Shown one piece after another: positions 24,592 to 32,116 of a DNA stretch of 54,213 nucleotides (the first letter of the stretch is position 1; every line of letters starts with the position of its first letter). The notes beneath the pieces are model-generated. The model did not search any database and had not been told where the DNA came from. It saw nothing but the letters and a program-made list of their open reading frames with translations. The DNA is from an uncultured Oscillospiraceae bacterium (GTDB lineage Bacteria > Bacillota > Clostridia > Oscillospirales > Oscillospiraceae): the NCBI GenBank assembly GCA_948766235.1, contig CAQCFX010000001.1, positions 1 through 54,213 of the forward strand, read 5' to 3'. The position numbers were made by a program, and so were the translations under genes.

Positions 24592-24600
24592 CGCAAAACA

Positions 24601-24647
24601 CCGCGCCGAAGCCCTGCGGGGCCCTTCGGCGCGGCGCTTTCTTTTTG
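24601..24647. terminator. Terminator between convergent TlpA and GGDEF genes
   Basis: CCGCGCCGAAG / CTTCGGCGCGG arms (24601-24611, 24624-24634) followed by CGCTTTCTTTTT on the plus strand. Confidence 0.78.
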
Positions 24648-24665
24648 GCTGCTCACAAGCGGGCT

Positions 24666-25583
24666 TTACCGCTCCCGCCACTGCTCTCTGCCCTCATTGG
24701 ACCACACCACCATGTTGCGCCCCAAGCGCTTGGCGTCGTACAGCATGGTGTCCGCCAGCTTCAGGTAGGTGTTGTAGCTGTCTTCCGCGCGGGGGCACAG
24801 CGTCACGCCGCCCATGCTTACAGTGACCCATTGGCTCACCGATGATTGATGGGGGATGTGCAGGTCCTCCACCGCCTGACGGACGCTTTTCATAAACTCA
24901 AAGGCGGGCTGAGCGTCGCTGCCCACAAAGATGGCCACAAACTCCTCTCCGCCGTACCGGGCAAACAGATCGGTGGAGCGGTGAAAGAAGCCGGACGCCG
25001 CCTTGGCCACGGCGGCAATCACCTGGTCGCCGGCGGGGTGTCCAAAGGTGTCGTTATACACCTTGAATTTGTCGATGTCGAACATGCAGATGGAAAACGG
25101 CAACTCAAAGCGCACCGCCTCCCGCCAGCGGGCGATACACTCCTCCTCATACCGCCGCCGGTTGGCCACGCCGGTGAGCTCATCCACCATGGCCTGCTTC
25201 TTAAACTGCATTTGGTAGTGGTGCAGCTGAATATGCGTATTCACCCTGGCCTTGATAATCACCGGGCTGAAGGGCTTGGTCACGTAATCCACCGCCCCCA
25301 GCAGCAGTCCCCGCTCCTCATACTGAACGTCCGCCAGGCTGGTGAGCAGAATCACGGGGATATACCGGGTCAGCTCCGTGGCTTTCAGCTCCTGCAGCAG
25401 CATAAAGCCGTCCACCCCGGGCATCACCACGTCCAGCAGAATCAGGGAATAGCCCCCCTCCTTTGCCTCGCGAAGACCATCCTCCGCGTTCTGACAGGCG
25501 GTCAGCTCGTAGTCGCCCTTTAAAATGGAGCACAGAAATTCACTTTGCACCGGGCTGTCGTCAATCACCAGTATTTTATCCAT
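24666..25583 (-). CDS. Response regulator with diguanylate cyclase (GGDEF) output
   Basis: 305 residues. A receiver domain spans residues 1-120 (ILVIDDSPVQ acidic pocket, phospho-Asp in LILLDVVMPGVDG, Lys in VTKPFSP). A GGDEF domain spans about 140-300 (DELTGVANRRRYEEE, DIDKFKVYNDTFGHPAGD, active loop RYGGEEF). It should make cyclic di-GMP when phosphorylated, resembling PleD-type regulators but with one receiver. No RxxD inhibitory site is obvious just before the GGEEF. The upstream PAS-like gene overlaps it by 8 bases, so the two form one unit; a histidine kinase is not encoded nearby. Confidence 0.93.
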   Translation of the reverse strand: MDKILVIDDSPVQSEFLCSILKGDYELTACQNAEDGLREAKEGGYSLILLDVVMPGVDGFMLLQELKATELTRYIPVILLTSLADVQYEERGLLLGAVDYVTKPFSPVIIKARVNTHIQLHHYQMQFKKQAMVDELTGVANRRRYEEECIARWREAVRFELPFSICMFDIDKFKVYNDTFGHPAGDQVIAAVAKAASGFFHRSTDLFARYGGEEFVAIFVGSDAQPAFEFMKSVRQAVEDLHIPHQSSVSQWVTVSMGGVTLCPRAEDSYNTYLKLADTMLYDAKRLGRNMVVWSNEGREQWRER

Positions 25584-26469
25584 GGGTCTCCTCCCTATTG
25601 ATTTGCCCCGGCCTGCGCGTACCGCTGCTGATATCCTGGGCCACATAGACCGCGGTTTTCGGCGCTTCGTCTCCCGCTGTCCGGGCCAGCACGGCGGTGG
25701 CCCGAACCCAGCTCCAGGCACCCTGGCCGCTTCCCGGCTCATCTGTCAGCCTGCGGTATTCCACCGCCACGCACGGCTGCCACCACCGCAGCTTCTGGCG
25801 CAGATTTTGGACGTTCATGGTATTTAGGTATTCCTCCCGGTCCTCCGGGTGGATAAAGTGGTTGGCGTAAACCTGCAGCGCCGCGGAGCAGTTCACCTCA
25901 TTCCCCAGCACATCCCCCACCCGGCGCAGCTCGGTGACGGCGCGGAAGGTGTCCTGCTCCAAATCCAAATAATAAGTAGAAAAAAACAGGCGGCTCAAGC
26001 TGTTGATGATGTAGGCCCGGTCCTCCAGACTGCGGATTAGCTCCCGTCTGCCGCTCCCCTCGCCCTCGCCCTCCAAGCTCTCACGCATGGCGTCGTGCAC
26101 GTCCTTGACGCACAAGATTGCAAACTGCTCCCCGCCGGCCTGGCCCGGAATAACCTCTATCAGGTTCCAGCGGTAATCGTCCCCCATTTGCCGGCGGTAC
26201 AGCAGGTTCGCCCCCTCCTCCCCCGCCTGGACACAGCTGCGCAGCTGCTCCAGCCGGGTAAAGGCGACAAACCGCTCGGTGTCCTCCTCGTGGACCGCCC
26301 CGCTCATGGCGAACCGCTCCAACTGAACGCTTAGAAGCTCCTCTTCCGGCCGCCAGCTCTCAGGGTCGGTCTTCAGCACCTCACAGCGGTCCCGCGCCAA
26401 ATCCAAGCGCAGAATCTTCCGATATATGTCCCCAGTGCTTAAAATATCCTCATAGCCTCTGCTCTCCAA
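25576..26469 (-). CDS. PAS-fold-like sensory protein, cotranscribed with the GGDEF regulator
   Basis: About 297 residues. A TTG at 26469 has GGAGGG 7 bases upstream and is preferred; a TTG at 26475 is in frame but too close. Two similar modules are visible, each with a YRKILRLDL or YYLDLEQDTF-type opening, a middle helix region, and a closing beta stretch (YRWNLIEVIP and AWSWVRATAVL). This pattern is typical of PAS_3-like repeats in Clostridial signalling proteins. No kinase, HAMP or GGDEF domain is attached and there is no membrane segment. It could sense a ligand and act on the adjacent receiver-GGDEF protein; partner and ligand are unknown. Confidence 0.6.
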   Translation of the reverse strand: MESRGYEDILSTGDIYRKILRLDLARDRCEVLKTDPESWRPEEELLSVQLERFAMSGAVHEEDTERFVAFTRLEQLRSCVQAGEEGANLLYRRQMGDDYRWNLIEVIPGQAGGEQFAILCVKDVHDAMRESLEGEGEGSGRRELIRSLEDRAYIINSLSRLFFSTYYLDLEQDTFRAVTELRRVGDVLGNEVNCSAALQVYANHFIHPEDREEYLNTMNVQNLRQKLRWWQPCVAVEYRRLTDEPGSGQGAWSWVRATAVLARTAGDEAPKTAVYVAQDISSGTRRPGQINREETHG

Positions 26470-26492
26470 ATCCAATCCCTCCAGTTCTTGTT

Positions 26493-26521
26493 ATTCTACC
26501 ATAAAAGCGTCCGGGAATCAA
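26493..26521 (-). promoter_or_regulatory. Promoter of the PAS/GGDEF operon
   Basis: On the minus strand TTGATT (26521-26516), 17-bp spacer ending TGG, TAGAAT (26498-26493). Confidence 0.6.
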
Positions 26522-26559
26522 TCTAAGGTTGGAATAACAGAAGAAATTTTTCCGCAAAA

Positions 26560-26627
26560 CGGTAAAAACTGGGTGTTGCTCCGGCAAAAAATGTCATCTT
26601 TTTACCGGCCCGGCGGCGTGATATACT
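26560..26627 (+). promoter_or_regulatory. Extended -10 promoter with upstream inverted repeat
   Basis: TATACT at 26622-26627 preceded by TGA; the -35 region (about TTTTTA) is weak. A perfect 9-base inverted repeat, CGGTAAAAA (26560-26568) and TTTTTACCG (26599-26607), overlaps the -35 region and could be an operator. Confidence 0.5.
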
Positions 26628-26649
26628 GTGGAGTGAGAGGAGGTCCCCC

Positions 26650-27030
26650 ATGAAACTGCCGGAACATTATGAAAACGACATTTTATTCTTTTTTAACGGC
26701 AGGCCGGACGCCCTGGAGCTGTATAAAACGTTGTTTCAGCAGCTGGACGCGGCCTTTCCCCAGGCATCCGTAAAAGTCCAGAAAACCCAGATTAGCTTTT
26801 ACGGCCCTCGGCTGTTTGCCATGGCCTCCCTGCCCCGGCGAAAGCGGGACCCCGGTTTGGTGGTCTCCTTCGGGCTGGGGCGGCGTCTCGGCTCTCCCCG
26901 GGTCAGCATGGCCGTGGAGCCATACCCCGGCCGCTGGACCCACCATGTCCCCGTAACGGACCGGGAGCGGCTGGACCGGGAGCTGCTGGGCTGGCTGGAG
27001 GAAGCGTGGAACTTCGCGCAGGCAAAATAG
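26650..27030 (+). CDS. DUF5655-like small protein
   Basis: 126 residues, soluble. MKLPEHYENDILFFFNGRP opens the protein, then KVQKTQISFYGPRLFAMASLP, GLVVSFGLGRRLGSPRVSMAVEPYPGRWTHHV and a C-terminal helix LDRELLGWLEEAWNFA. The core resembles the DUF5655 type, for which no activity is established. GAGGAGG lies upstream. It is a single-gene unit between the divergent PAS/GGDEF operon and the convergent antiporter. Confidence 0.6.
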   Translation: MKLPEHYENDILFFFNGRPDALELYKTLFQQLDAAFPQASVKVQKTQISFYGPRLFAMASLPRRKRDPGLVVSFGLGRRLGSPRVSMAVEPYPGRWTHHVPVTDRERLDRELLGWLEEAWNFAQAK

Positions 27031-27035
27031 CCGCG

Positions 27036-27069
27036 AAAACGCCCGCCTTCCTTTTCGGGAAGGCGGGCG
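27036..27069. terminator. Shared terminator of the DUF5655-like gene and the antiporter
   Basis: CGCCCGCCTTCC / GGAAGGCGGGCG stem (27040-27068) with a short loop. The T run (GTTTTC) follows on the minus strand, so it works best for the antiporter. Confidence 0.65.
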
Positions 27070-27099
27070 CCGCCGTGCCTCAAATGTTTTTCCCCATGC

Positions 27100-28389
27100 T
27101 CATTCGCTCAGGCGCACCGGCTTGGGCGGGGCGTTTTTCTTCCGGGCGTTGGTCTTGCCCTCCGTTTTGATTTCTCCCGCGGCGATGAGCGCCCGCTTGG
27201 TCAGCGCCGGACCCACCAGCTCGTACACCAGCACGGAGAACAGCACCACGCTGCGCACCATCGCGCCGTCGGCCAGCCGCTGGGCGGTGAGGGCCATGCC
27301 CAGCGCCACCCCCGCCTGGGGCAGCAGCGTAATGCCCAGATGCTTTGTGATGTTCTCGCTGCACCCGGTCATGGCGCAGCTTCCATAAGCCCCCAGGTAC
27401 TTTCCCAGGGAGCGGAAAATGATATACACCGCGCCGATGAGCAGCACCACGGGGTTGGACAGCACGTTCAGGTTCAGCTCCGCCCCGCTCAGCACAAAGA
27501 ACAGCACAAACAGCGGCGCCGTCCAGCCGTCCACACGGCCCATCAGCTCCTCGGAAAAGTCGCAGATATTGCAGAAGACGGTGCCCGTCATCATGCACAC
27601 CAGCAGCAGGCTGAACCCGCAGCGGACGCCGCCCGCCTCAAACTCCACCATGGACAGTCCCACGGTGAGCAGCACAAAGCCGATGGAGATGGACAGGCGC
27701 TTGCTCCGGGAGTGGAAAAACTTCTCCACCCAGAACAGCACCCAGCCCGCAACGGCGCCCAGCCCCAGGGACAGCACAATCTCCACCACCGGCTCCACCA
27801 GAACGGTGAGCACGCTGATGGTCCCGCTCTCCAGCGCGGCGGCCACGCCGAAGGAGGCGGAAAACAGCACCAGGCCCACCGCGTCGTCAATGGCCACCAC
27901 CAGCAGCAGCAGCTTGGTCAGCGGGCCGTCCGCCTTGTACTGGCGCACCACCATCAGAGTGGCGGCCGGGGCGGTGGCGGCGGCGATGGCGCCCAAGGTA
28001 ATGGCGGAGGAAATGGAAATCAGCGAGGGGTTGATGAAGTGCAGCAGGATAAGCGCGGCATCCACCAGGGCGGTGGTCGCCACCGCCTGCACCACGCCCA
28101 CGGTGATGGCCTGCCGGCCCATGCTCCGAAGCTGCTCCAGGCGGAACTCATTGCCGATGGTAAAGGCGATAAAACCCAGCGCCACCTGGGATATGATATC
28201 CAGGTTGGCCACCGCCTCGGCGGTGGAAAAACCCAGGGGAGCCAGCTGCAGCGCGCCCAGGCAGTAGGGGCCCAGCAGCAGGCCGGCCACTAAGTAGGCC
28301 GTAACGGCGGGCAGGTTTAGCTTTTTGGCCAGACGGGACATGAGCAGTCCCCCCACCAGGGAGAAGGACAGCTGAATCAGGATTTGCAT
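27100..28389 (-). CDS. CPA2-type monovalent cation:proton antiporter
   Basis: 429 residues with about 12-13 hydrophobic segments, Na+/H+ exchanger (NhaP/KefB-type) fold. LNLPAVTAYLVAGLLLGPYCLG is the usual TM2-3 signature. The core acidic pair appears in LLLVVAIDDAVGLVLF, with TAPAATLMVVRQYKA before it. There is no RCK/TrkA-N domain; the C-terminus is a short Lys-rich tail. It exchanges Na+ or K+ for H+ at the membrane; direction and ion are not determinable. ATG 28389 follows GAGGTG. Confidence 0.88.
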   Translation of the reverse strand: MQILIQLSFSLVGGLLMSRLAKKLNLPAVTAYLVAGLLLGPYCLGALQLAPLGFSTAEAVANLDIISQVALGFIAFTIGNEFRLEQLRSMGRQAITVGVVQAVATTALVDAALILLHFINPSLISISSAITLGAIAAATAPAATLMVVRQYKADGPLTKLLLLVVAIDDAVGLVLFSASFGVAAALESGTISVLTVLVEPVVEIVLSLGLGAVAGWVLFWVEKFFHSRSKRLSISIGFVLLTVGLSMVEFEAGGVRCGFSLLLVCMMTGTVFCNICDFSEELMGRVDGWTAPLFVLFFVLSGAELNLNVLSNPVVLLIGAVYIIFRSLGKYLGAYGSCAMTGCSENITKHLGITLLPQAGVALGMALTAQRLADGAMVRSVVLFSVLVYELVGPALTKRALIAAGEIKTEGKTNARKKNAPPKPVRLSE

Positions 28390-28432
28390 ACATAGCACCT
28401 CGGTTTTCTTTGCGCATTTTTTCACGAAGCGT

Positions 28433-28461
28433 AATATACCATTCCACTTCCCAAACCGCAA
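28433..28461 (-). promoter_or_regulatory. Promoter of the CPA2 antiporter
   Basis: On the minus strand TTGCGG (28461-28456), 17-bp spacer, TATATT (28438-28433). Confidence 0.55.
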
Positions 28462-28582
28462 GACAAAATATCACCAAAAAACCGCCCCTCCCGGCCCGAA
28501 ACCTTGGCGCGAACACAGGCGAAAAATTGTGCCCGCGCCGCGGCCGTTTTTCTCCATTTTGACGGCAGACCCGCCCCTTCGG

Positions 28583-28611
28583 TTGACTTCTCCCCGCCTT
28601 TACGGTAAGAT
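28583..28611 (+). promoter_or_regulatory. Promoter of the mgtC-like gene and probably the sigma-54 activator
   Basis: TTGACT (28583-28588), 17-bp spacer, TAAGAT (28606-28611). Confidence 0.65.
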
Positions 28612-28648
28612 ATTGTCAAAGCTCACCAACCCAAAAGGAGGAAGCGTC

Positions 28649-29317
28649 ATGTTCAGTCCAACCGCAATCGAATGTATCGCCCGCCTCGCCCTGTCCGCCT
28701 TGTTTGGCGGCATCGTCGGCCTGGAGCGGGAGCTCCGGCTGAAGGGGGCGGGGCTGCGCACCCATCTCATCGTCTCCTTCGCCTCATGCATGATGATGCT
28801 GGTGTCCAAATACGGCTTTTTGGATATGCTGGGCTATGACTCGGTGGGACTGGACCCCAGCCGCATCGCCGCCGGCATTGTCACCGCCATCGGCTTTCTG
28901 GGCGCGGGCACCATTTTTTCCCGGGGCCAGGGGGTCACCGGGCTGACCACTGCCGCCGGGCTGTGGGCCACCGTAGGGGTGGGCATGGCCGTGGGGGCGG
29001 GGATGTATCTCATCAGCGTGTTCGCCGTGGCGTTTATCGTGGGCGTCCAGGCCGCCCTTCACCGGGACCACGCCATGCTGGGCCATGTGGCCGCCGTCAT
29101 TCTCATCCAGATTGACGACCAGCCCGGCGCTCTGGAGCGGCTTCAAACGGAGCTGACCCAGTTGGGCCTGGCGCCCCGGGCCGTCCGGTACGAGCGGGAG
29201 GGCGGCCTGCTCTCCGCAGAGCTTCAGCTGGAACGCCTCCCCTGCCCTGTCCAGAAGCTGGGGGACCTGCTGGCCCCCCTGATGGAGCGGCCCTGGGTCA
29301 AATCCATCCGCTGGTAA
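28649..29317 (+). CDS. MgtC/SapB-family membrane protein
   Basis: 222 residues. The N-terminal membrane domain has the MgtC signature (FGGIVGLERELRLKGAGLRTH, then RIAAGIVTAIGFLGAGTIF and VTGLTTAAGLWATVGVGMAVG). A C-terminal ACT-like soluble domain from about residue 145 follows (VILIQIDDQPGALERLQTEL). MgtC proteins are linked to Mg2+-limited growth and to restraint of ATP synthase in some pathogens; the role here is unknown. AGGAGG lies upstream. The sigma-54 activator gene begins 15 bases after it. Confidence 0.9.
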   Translation: MFSPTAIECIARLALSALFGGIVGLERELRLKGAGLRTHLIVSFASCMMMLVSKYGFLDMLGYDSVGLDPSRIAAGIVTAIGFLGAGTIFSRGQGVTGLTTAAGLWATVGVGMAVGAGMYLISVFAVAFIVGVQAALHRDHAMLGHVAAVILIQIDDQPGALERLQTELTQLGLAPRAVRYEREGGLLSAELQLERLPCPVQKLGDLLAPLMERPWVKSIRW

Positions 29318-29332
29318 TAAGGAGAACAAGCC

Positions 29333-30742
29333 ATGGAAGAAGCCTTTGGCGCCGCTCTGTACCAGGACCTGGATTTTCACCAGGTCTGCCAAAATCTATA
29401 CGACGGCATCCACATCACCGACGGGGAGGGGCGCATCCTCTTTATCAACGACGCCTACACCCGCACCACCGGCATCCGGCCCGAGCAGGTGCTGGGCCGC
29501 CGGGTGTCGGAGATTGAGGGACTGCTGTACCAGGGCTCTGTCACCGAGCAGGTGCTGAAAACCAAGCAGCGGGTCAATTCGGTGGCCACCATTCTGGAGC
29601 TGAACAAGGAAGTGCTAGTCACCGGCACCCCTGTTTTTGACCAGGCGGGGGAAATCAAGCTGGTGGTGACCAACACCCGGGACTTTCCCGAACTCAAGCG
29701 GCTGGAGCAGCAGCTCAGCGCCCTCACTGAGGAGCGCAATAAATACGGCCGGGAGCTGGCCTTTCTCCGCCGCCAGCAGGCCGGCGGCAAGCAGCTAATC
29801 TATCGCAGCGAGGCCATGGAATCGGTGATGGAGCTGGTGCGCACCGTGGCCCAAACCGATGTAACGGTGCTCATCACCGGGGAGTCGGGCACGGGCAAGG
29901 AGCTGATTGCCAACGAGCTGTACCAAAACAGCCCTCGGCGGGACAAACCCTTTATCAAGGTCAACTGCGCCGCCATCCCCGCCGAGCTTTTGGAGTCGGA
30001 GCTGTTCGGCTATGAGGAGGGGGCGTTCACCGGCGCGCGGCGCTCCGGCAAGGCGGGTATGTTTGAGCTGGCCGACACCGGCGTCATCCTGCTGGACGAG
30101 ATTGGCGATATGCCCCTTCCCCTCCAGACCAAGCTGCTGCGGGTGCTTCAGCAGCGGGAGCTGATTCGGGTGGGCGGCAGCCGGCCGGTAAAGCTGGACC
30201 TTCGAGTGGTGGCCGCCACCAACAAGGATTTGCGGGAGGAGTCCCGCCAGGGCCGCTTCCGGGAGGACCTCTACTACCGGCTCAACGTAGTGCCCATCGA
30301 GCTCAAACCTCTGCGGGAGCGCAAGGCGGACATACCCGTGCTGGCCGAGCAGTTCTGCCGGGGCTTCTGCAAAAAATACGGCCGGAACATGGGCATCACC
30401 CCCGACGGCCTCCAGCTGCTCACCCAGTACCCCTGGCCGGGGAACATCCGGGAGCTGGAAAACCTGGTGGAGCGCATCGTGGTCACCAACGCCTCCGGCG
30501 CCGCCATCACCCGGGGACACATCCAGGCCGCCCTCAGCGCCAACGGACAGTTTCACGCCGACGACGCCCCCCAGGGCACGCTGAAGCAGCAGGTGGCCGC
30601 CTACGAGCGGGAAATCGTCCTCCACACCGTGAAGCGGGAGGGCTCCATCCGCCGGGCCGCCAAGGCGCTGGGCGTGGACCACTCTACCCTGGTGAAAAAA
30701 TTCCGGCAGTATGGGCTGGAGGAGACTGTAAGCGGTGAATAA
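29333..30742 (+). CDS. Sigma-54-dependent transcriptional activator with PAS sensor
   Basis: 469 residues. A PAS domain lies near residues 15-125 (DGIHITDGEGRILFINDAYTR), then a short coiled coil. The AAA+ domain lies near 160-400, with Walker A GESGTGKE (about 183), the sigma-54 contact loop GAFTGA (about 229) and Walker B LLDEIGDM (about 255). A Fis-type helix-turn-helix at the end reads AAKALGVDHSTLVKKFRQYG. It has no receiver domain, so the PAS probably binds a small-molecule or redox signal. It is inferred to bind the GGTGAA-N4-TTCACC palindromes, one of which contains its own stop codon, and to activate the -24/-12 promoter of the BKACE operon. Confidence 0.95.
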   Translation: MEEAFGAALYQDLDFHQVCQNLYDGIHITDGEGRILFINDAYTRTTGIRPEQVLGRRVSEIEGLLYQGSVTEQVLKTKQRVNSVATILELNKEVLVTGTPVFDQAGEIKLVVTNTRDFPELKRLEQQLSALTEERNKYGRELAFLRRQQAGGKQLIYRSEAMESVMELVRTVAQTDVTVLITGESGTGKELIANELYQNSPRRDKPFIKVNCAAIPAELLESELFGYEEGAFTGARRSGKAGMFELADTGVILLDEIGDMPLPLQTKLLRVLQQRELIRVGGSRPVKLDLRVVAATNKDLREESRQGRFREDLYYRLNVVPIELKPLRERKADIPVLAEQFCRGFCKKYGRNMGITPDGLQLLTQYPWPGNIRELENLVERIVVTNASGAAITRGHIQAALSANGQFHADDAPQGTLKQQVAAYEREIVLHTVKREGSIRRAAKALGVDHSTLVKKFRQYGLEETVSGE

Positions 30743-30770
30743 ATTCACCATTCAGGTGAATTTATTCACC
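30734..30770. promoter_or_regulatory. Pair of 16-bp palindromes, putative upstream activator sites 1 and 2
   Basis: GGTGAATAAATTCACC (30734-30749) and GGTGAATTTATTCACC (30755-30770). Their centres are 21 bp apart, two helical turns, which suits side-by-side dimers. Site 1 includes the last codons and the stop of the activator gene. They lie about 250-290 bp upstream of the expected start of transcription. Confidence 0.75.
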
Positions 30771-30857
30771 GCTTGCTAATCCCGCGCCGTCCCGCTCCAA
30801 CTGCGCCAAATACCTCCCCGCTTTCTGTATTTTTTTCTAATCTGCTTGTAAATTGAC

Positions 30858-30917
30858 CGGGCCGGCTCAAAATCAGAATGGTGAAAATTTTCACCATTCT
30901 GATTTTGAGCCGGTCCG
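30858..30917. repeat. 60-bp palindrome containing putative activator site 3
   Basis: Arms of 26 perfect pairs extend to 30 with one mismatch (30861/30914), with no unpaired centre in DNA. Its core GGTGAAAATTTTCACC (30880-30895) is a third copy of the activator-site palindrome, about 130 bp before the start of transcription. As RNA it would make a long hairpin followed by TTTCTGTTTTT, so it may also terminate the activator transcript. Confidence 0.8.
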
Positions 30918-30994
30918 TTTCTGTTTTTCCTCCGGCGCAAGCTTTTCCTTGTCCCACAACGGGTTCCGGCTTTTTTTCGGCCCTTCTGTCATTT

Positions 30995-31009
30995 TGGCAC
31001 AAAGGTTGC
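30995..31009 (+). promoter_or_regulatory. Sigma-54 (-24/-12) promoter of the BKACE operon
   Basis: TGGCAC-N5-TTGC at 30995-31009 matches the sigma-54 consensus exactly, with GG and GC separated by the required 10 bases. The start of transcription is expected near 31021. The rest of the 329-base gap holds the activator sites described separately. Confidence 0.92.
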
Positions 31010-31071
31010 GTCATAGTAAAGATTACCCAGGGCAGTCTGCCCAAACGTGAGAAAGGATGAGGTGCATTACC

Positions 31072-31911
31072 ATGACCAAGACTATCATCACCGTGGCCAC
31101 CACCGGCGCGTGGCCCAAGAAGGAGAACAACCCCAACGTCCCCATGACCCCCGCTGAGATTTCCGAGGACGTCTACGCCTGCTGGAAGGCGGGCGCCGCC
31201 ATGGCCCACCTGCATATGCGGGACGACAACGGCAACGGCACCATGGACATCAACAAATTCCGGGAGACGGTGGAGCTGCTGCGCAAAAATCACCCCGACT
31301 GCGACATCATCATCAATATGACCACCTCCGGCGATTTGAACGCCACCGACGAGACCCGCCAGATTCACGTCAAGGAGCTGCACCCCGAGATGGCCTCCTA
31401 TGACTGCGGCTCCATGAACTGGCTGCACAGCGGCCTGTTCATCAACTCCCCCAAGTTCCTGGAGCAGCTGGGCAAGAATATGCAGGAGTGGGACGTGAAG
31501 CCTGAAATCGAGGCGTTTGACCCCGGCATGATTGCCAACGCCGCCTACTATTTGAAAAAGGGTGTGCTCAAGGCCCCGCTGCACTTCCAGTTCTGCATGG
31601 GCTGCGCCAACGGCATCCCCGGCAGCGTGAAGAATCTGGTGTTTATGAAGGAGACCATGGACCAGCTGTGCCCCGGCTCCACCTGGAGCTGCTTCGGCGT
31701 GGGCCACTCCGCCATGGAGATTATGTACGCCGCCATCGCCATGGGCGGCCACATCCGCGTGGGCATGGAGGACAACGTGATGTACTCCAAGGGCGTGCTG
31801 GCCGACTGCAACGCCCAGTTCGTGGAGCGCGCCGTCCGGGTGAGCCGTGAGTTCGGCCGGGAGGTCGCCACCCCCGACGAGGCCCGGGAGATTCTGGGCT
31901 TGAAGAAATGA
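31072..31911 (+). CDS. BKACE-family beta-keto acid cleavage enzyme (Kce/DUF849)
   Basis: 279 residues. TIM-barrel zinc enzyme of the family that condenses a beta-keto acid with acetyl-CoA and splits it to acetoacetate and a new acyl-CoA. Zinc ligands H46 and H48 lie in AHLHMRD, and E233 in GHIRVGMEDNVMYSKG, with R229 beside it. EAFDPGMI is the conserved mid-barrel motif. Kce of lysine fermentation is one member, but no other lysine-fermentation gene is nearby, so that assignment is not supported. The start at 31072 has GAGG 9 bases upstream. It is the first gene of the sigma-54 operon and shows very strong codon bias. Confidence 0.92.
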   Translation: MTKTIITVATTGAWPKKENNPNVPMTPAEISEDVYACWKAGAAMAHLHMRDDNGNGTMDINKFRETVELLRKNHPDCDIIINMTTSGDLNATDETRQIHVKELHPEMASYDCGSMNWLHSGLFINSPKFLEQLGKNMQEWDVKPEIEAFDPGMIANAAYYLKKGVLKAPLHFQFCMGCANGIPGSVKNLVFMKETMDQLCPGSTWSCFGVGHSAMEIMYAAIAMGGHIRVGMEDNVMYSKGVLADCNAQFVERAVRVSREFGREVATPDEAREILGLKK

Positions 31912-32099
31912 GCTGGGGCGTCTACTGGATGTTCTACCGCTGCCCCGCCTGCGGCAAGAAGTTCAAATCCGGGGCGGACACCATTACCGAGCCCGCCTTT
32001 GGCCGCTGCCCCGCCTGTCAGACCGAAGGGGAGCTGGTGGGGGAGAGCGGCGGGTCCTACCCTGCCGACGCCAACGACTACGAAGACACCGCTGATTGA
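31908..32099 (+). CDS. Small zinc-ribbon protein inside the BKACE operon
   Basis: 63 residues. Two CxxC knuckles, YRCPACGKKFKSGAD and GRCPACQTEG, 18 residues apart, form a rubredoxin-like or zinc-ribbon core, followed by an acidic tail. The ATG overlaps the BKACE stop (ATGA), so it is translationally coupled. A second ATG seven codons in is possible. I do not know a function; it might be a metal-holding or assembly partner for the zinc enzyme, or a small electron carrier. Confidence 0.72.
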   Translation: MSWGVYWMFYRCPACGKKFKSGADTITEPAFGRCPACQTEGELVGESGGSYPADANDYEDTAD

Positions 32100-32116
32100 A
32101 AGGAGCGTTTTCTCAC

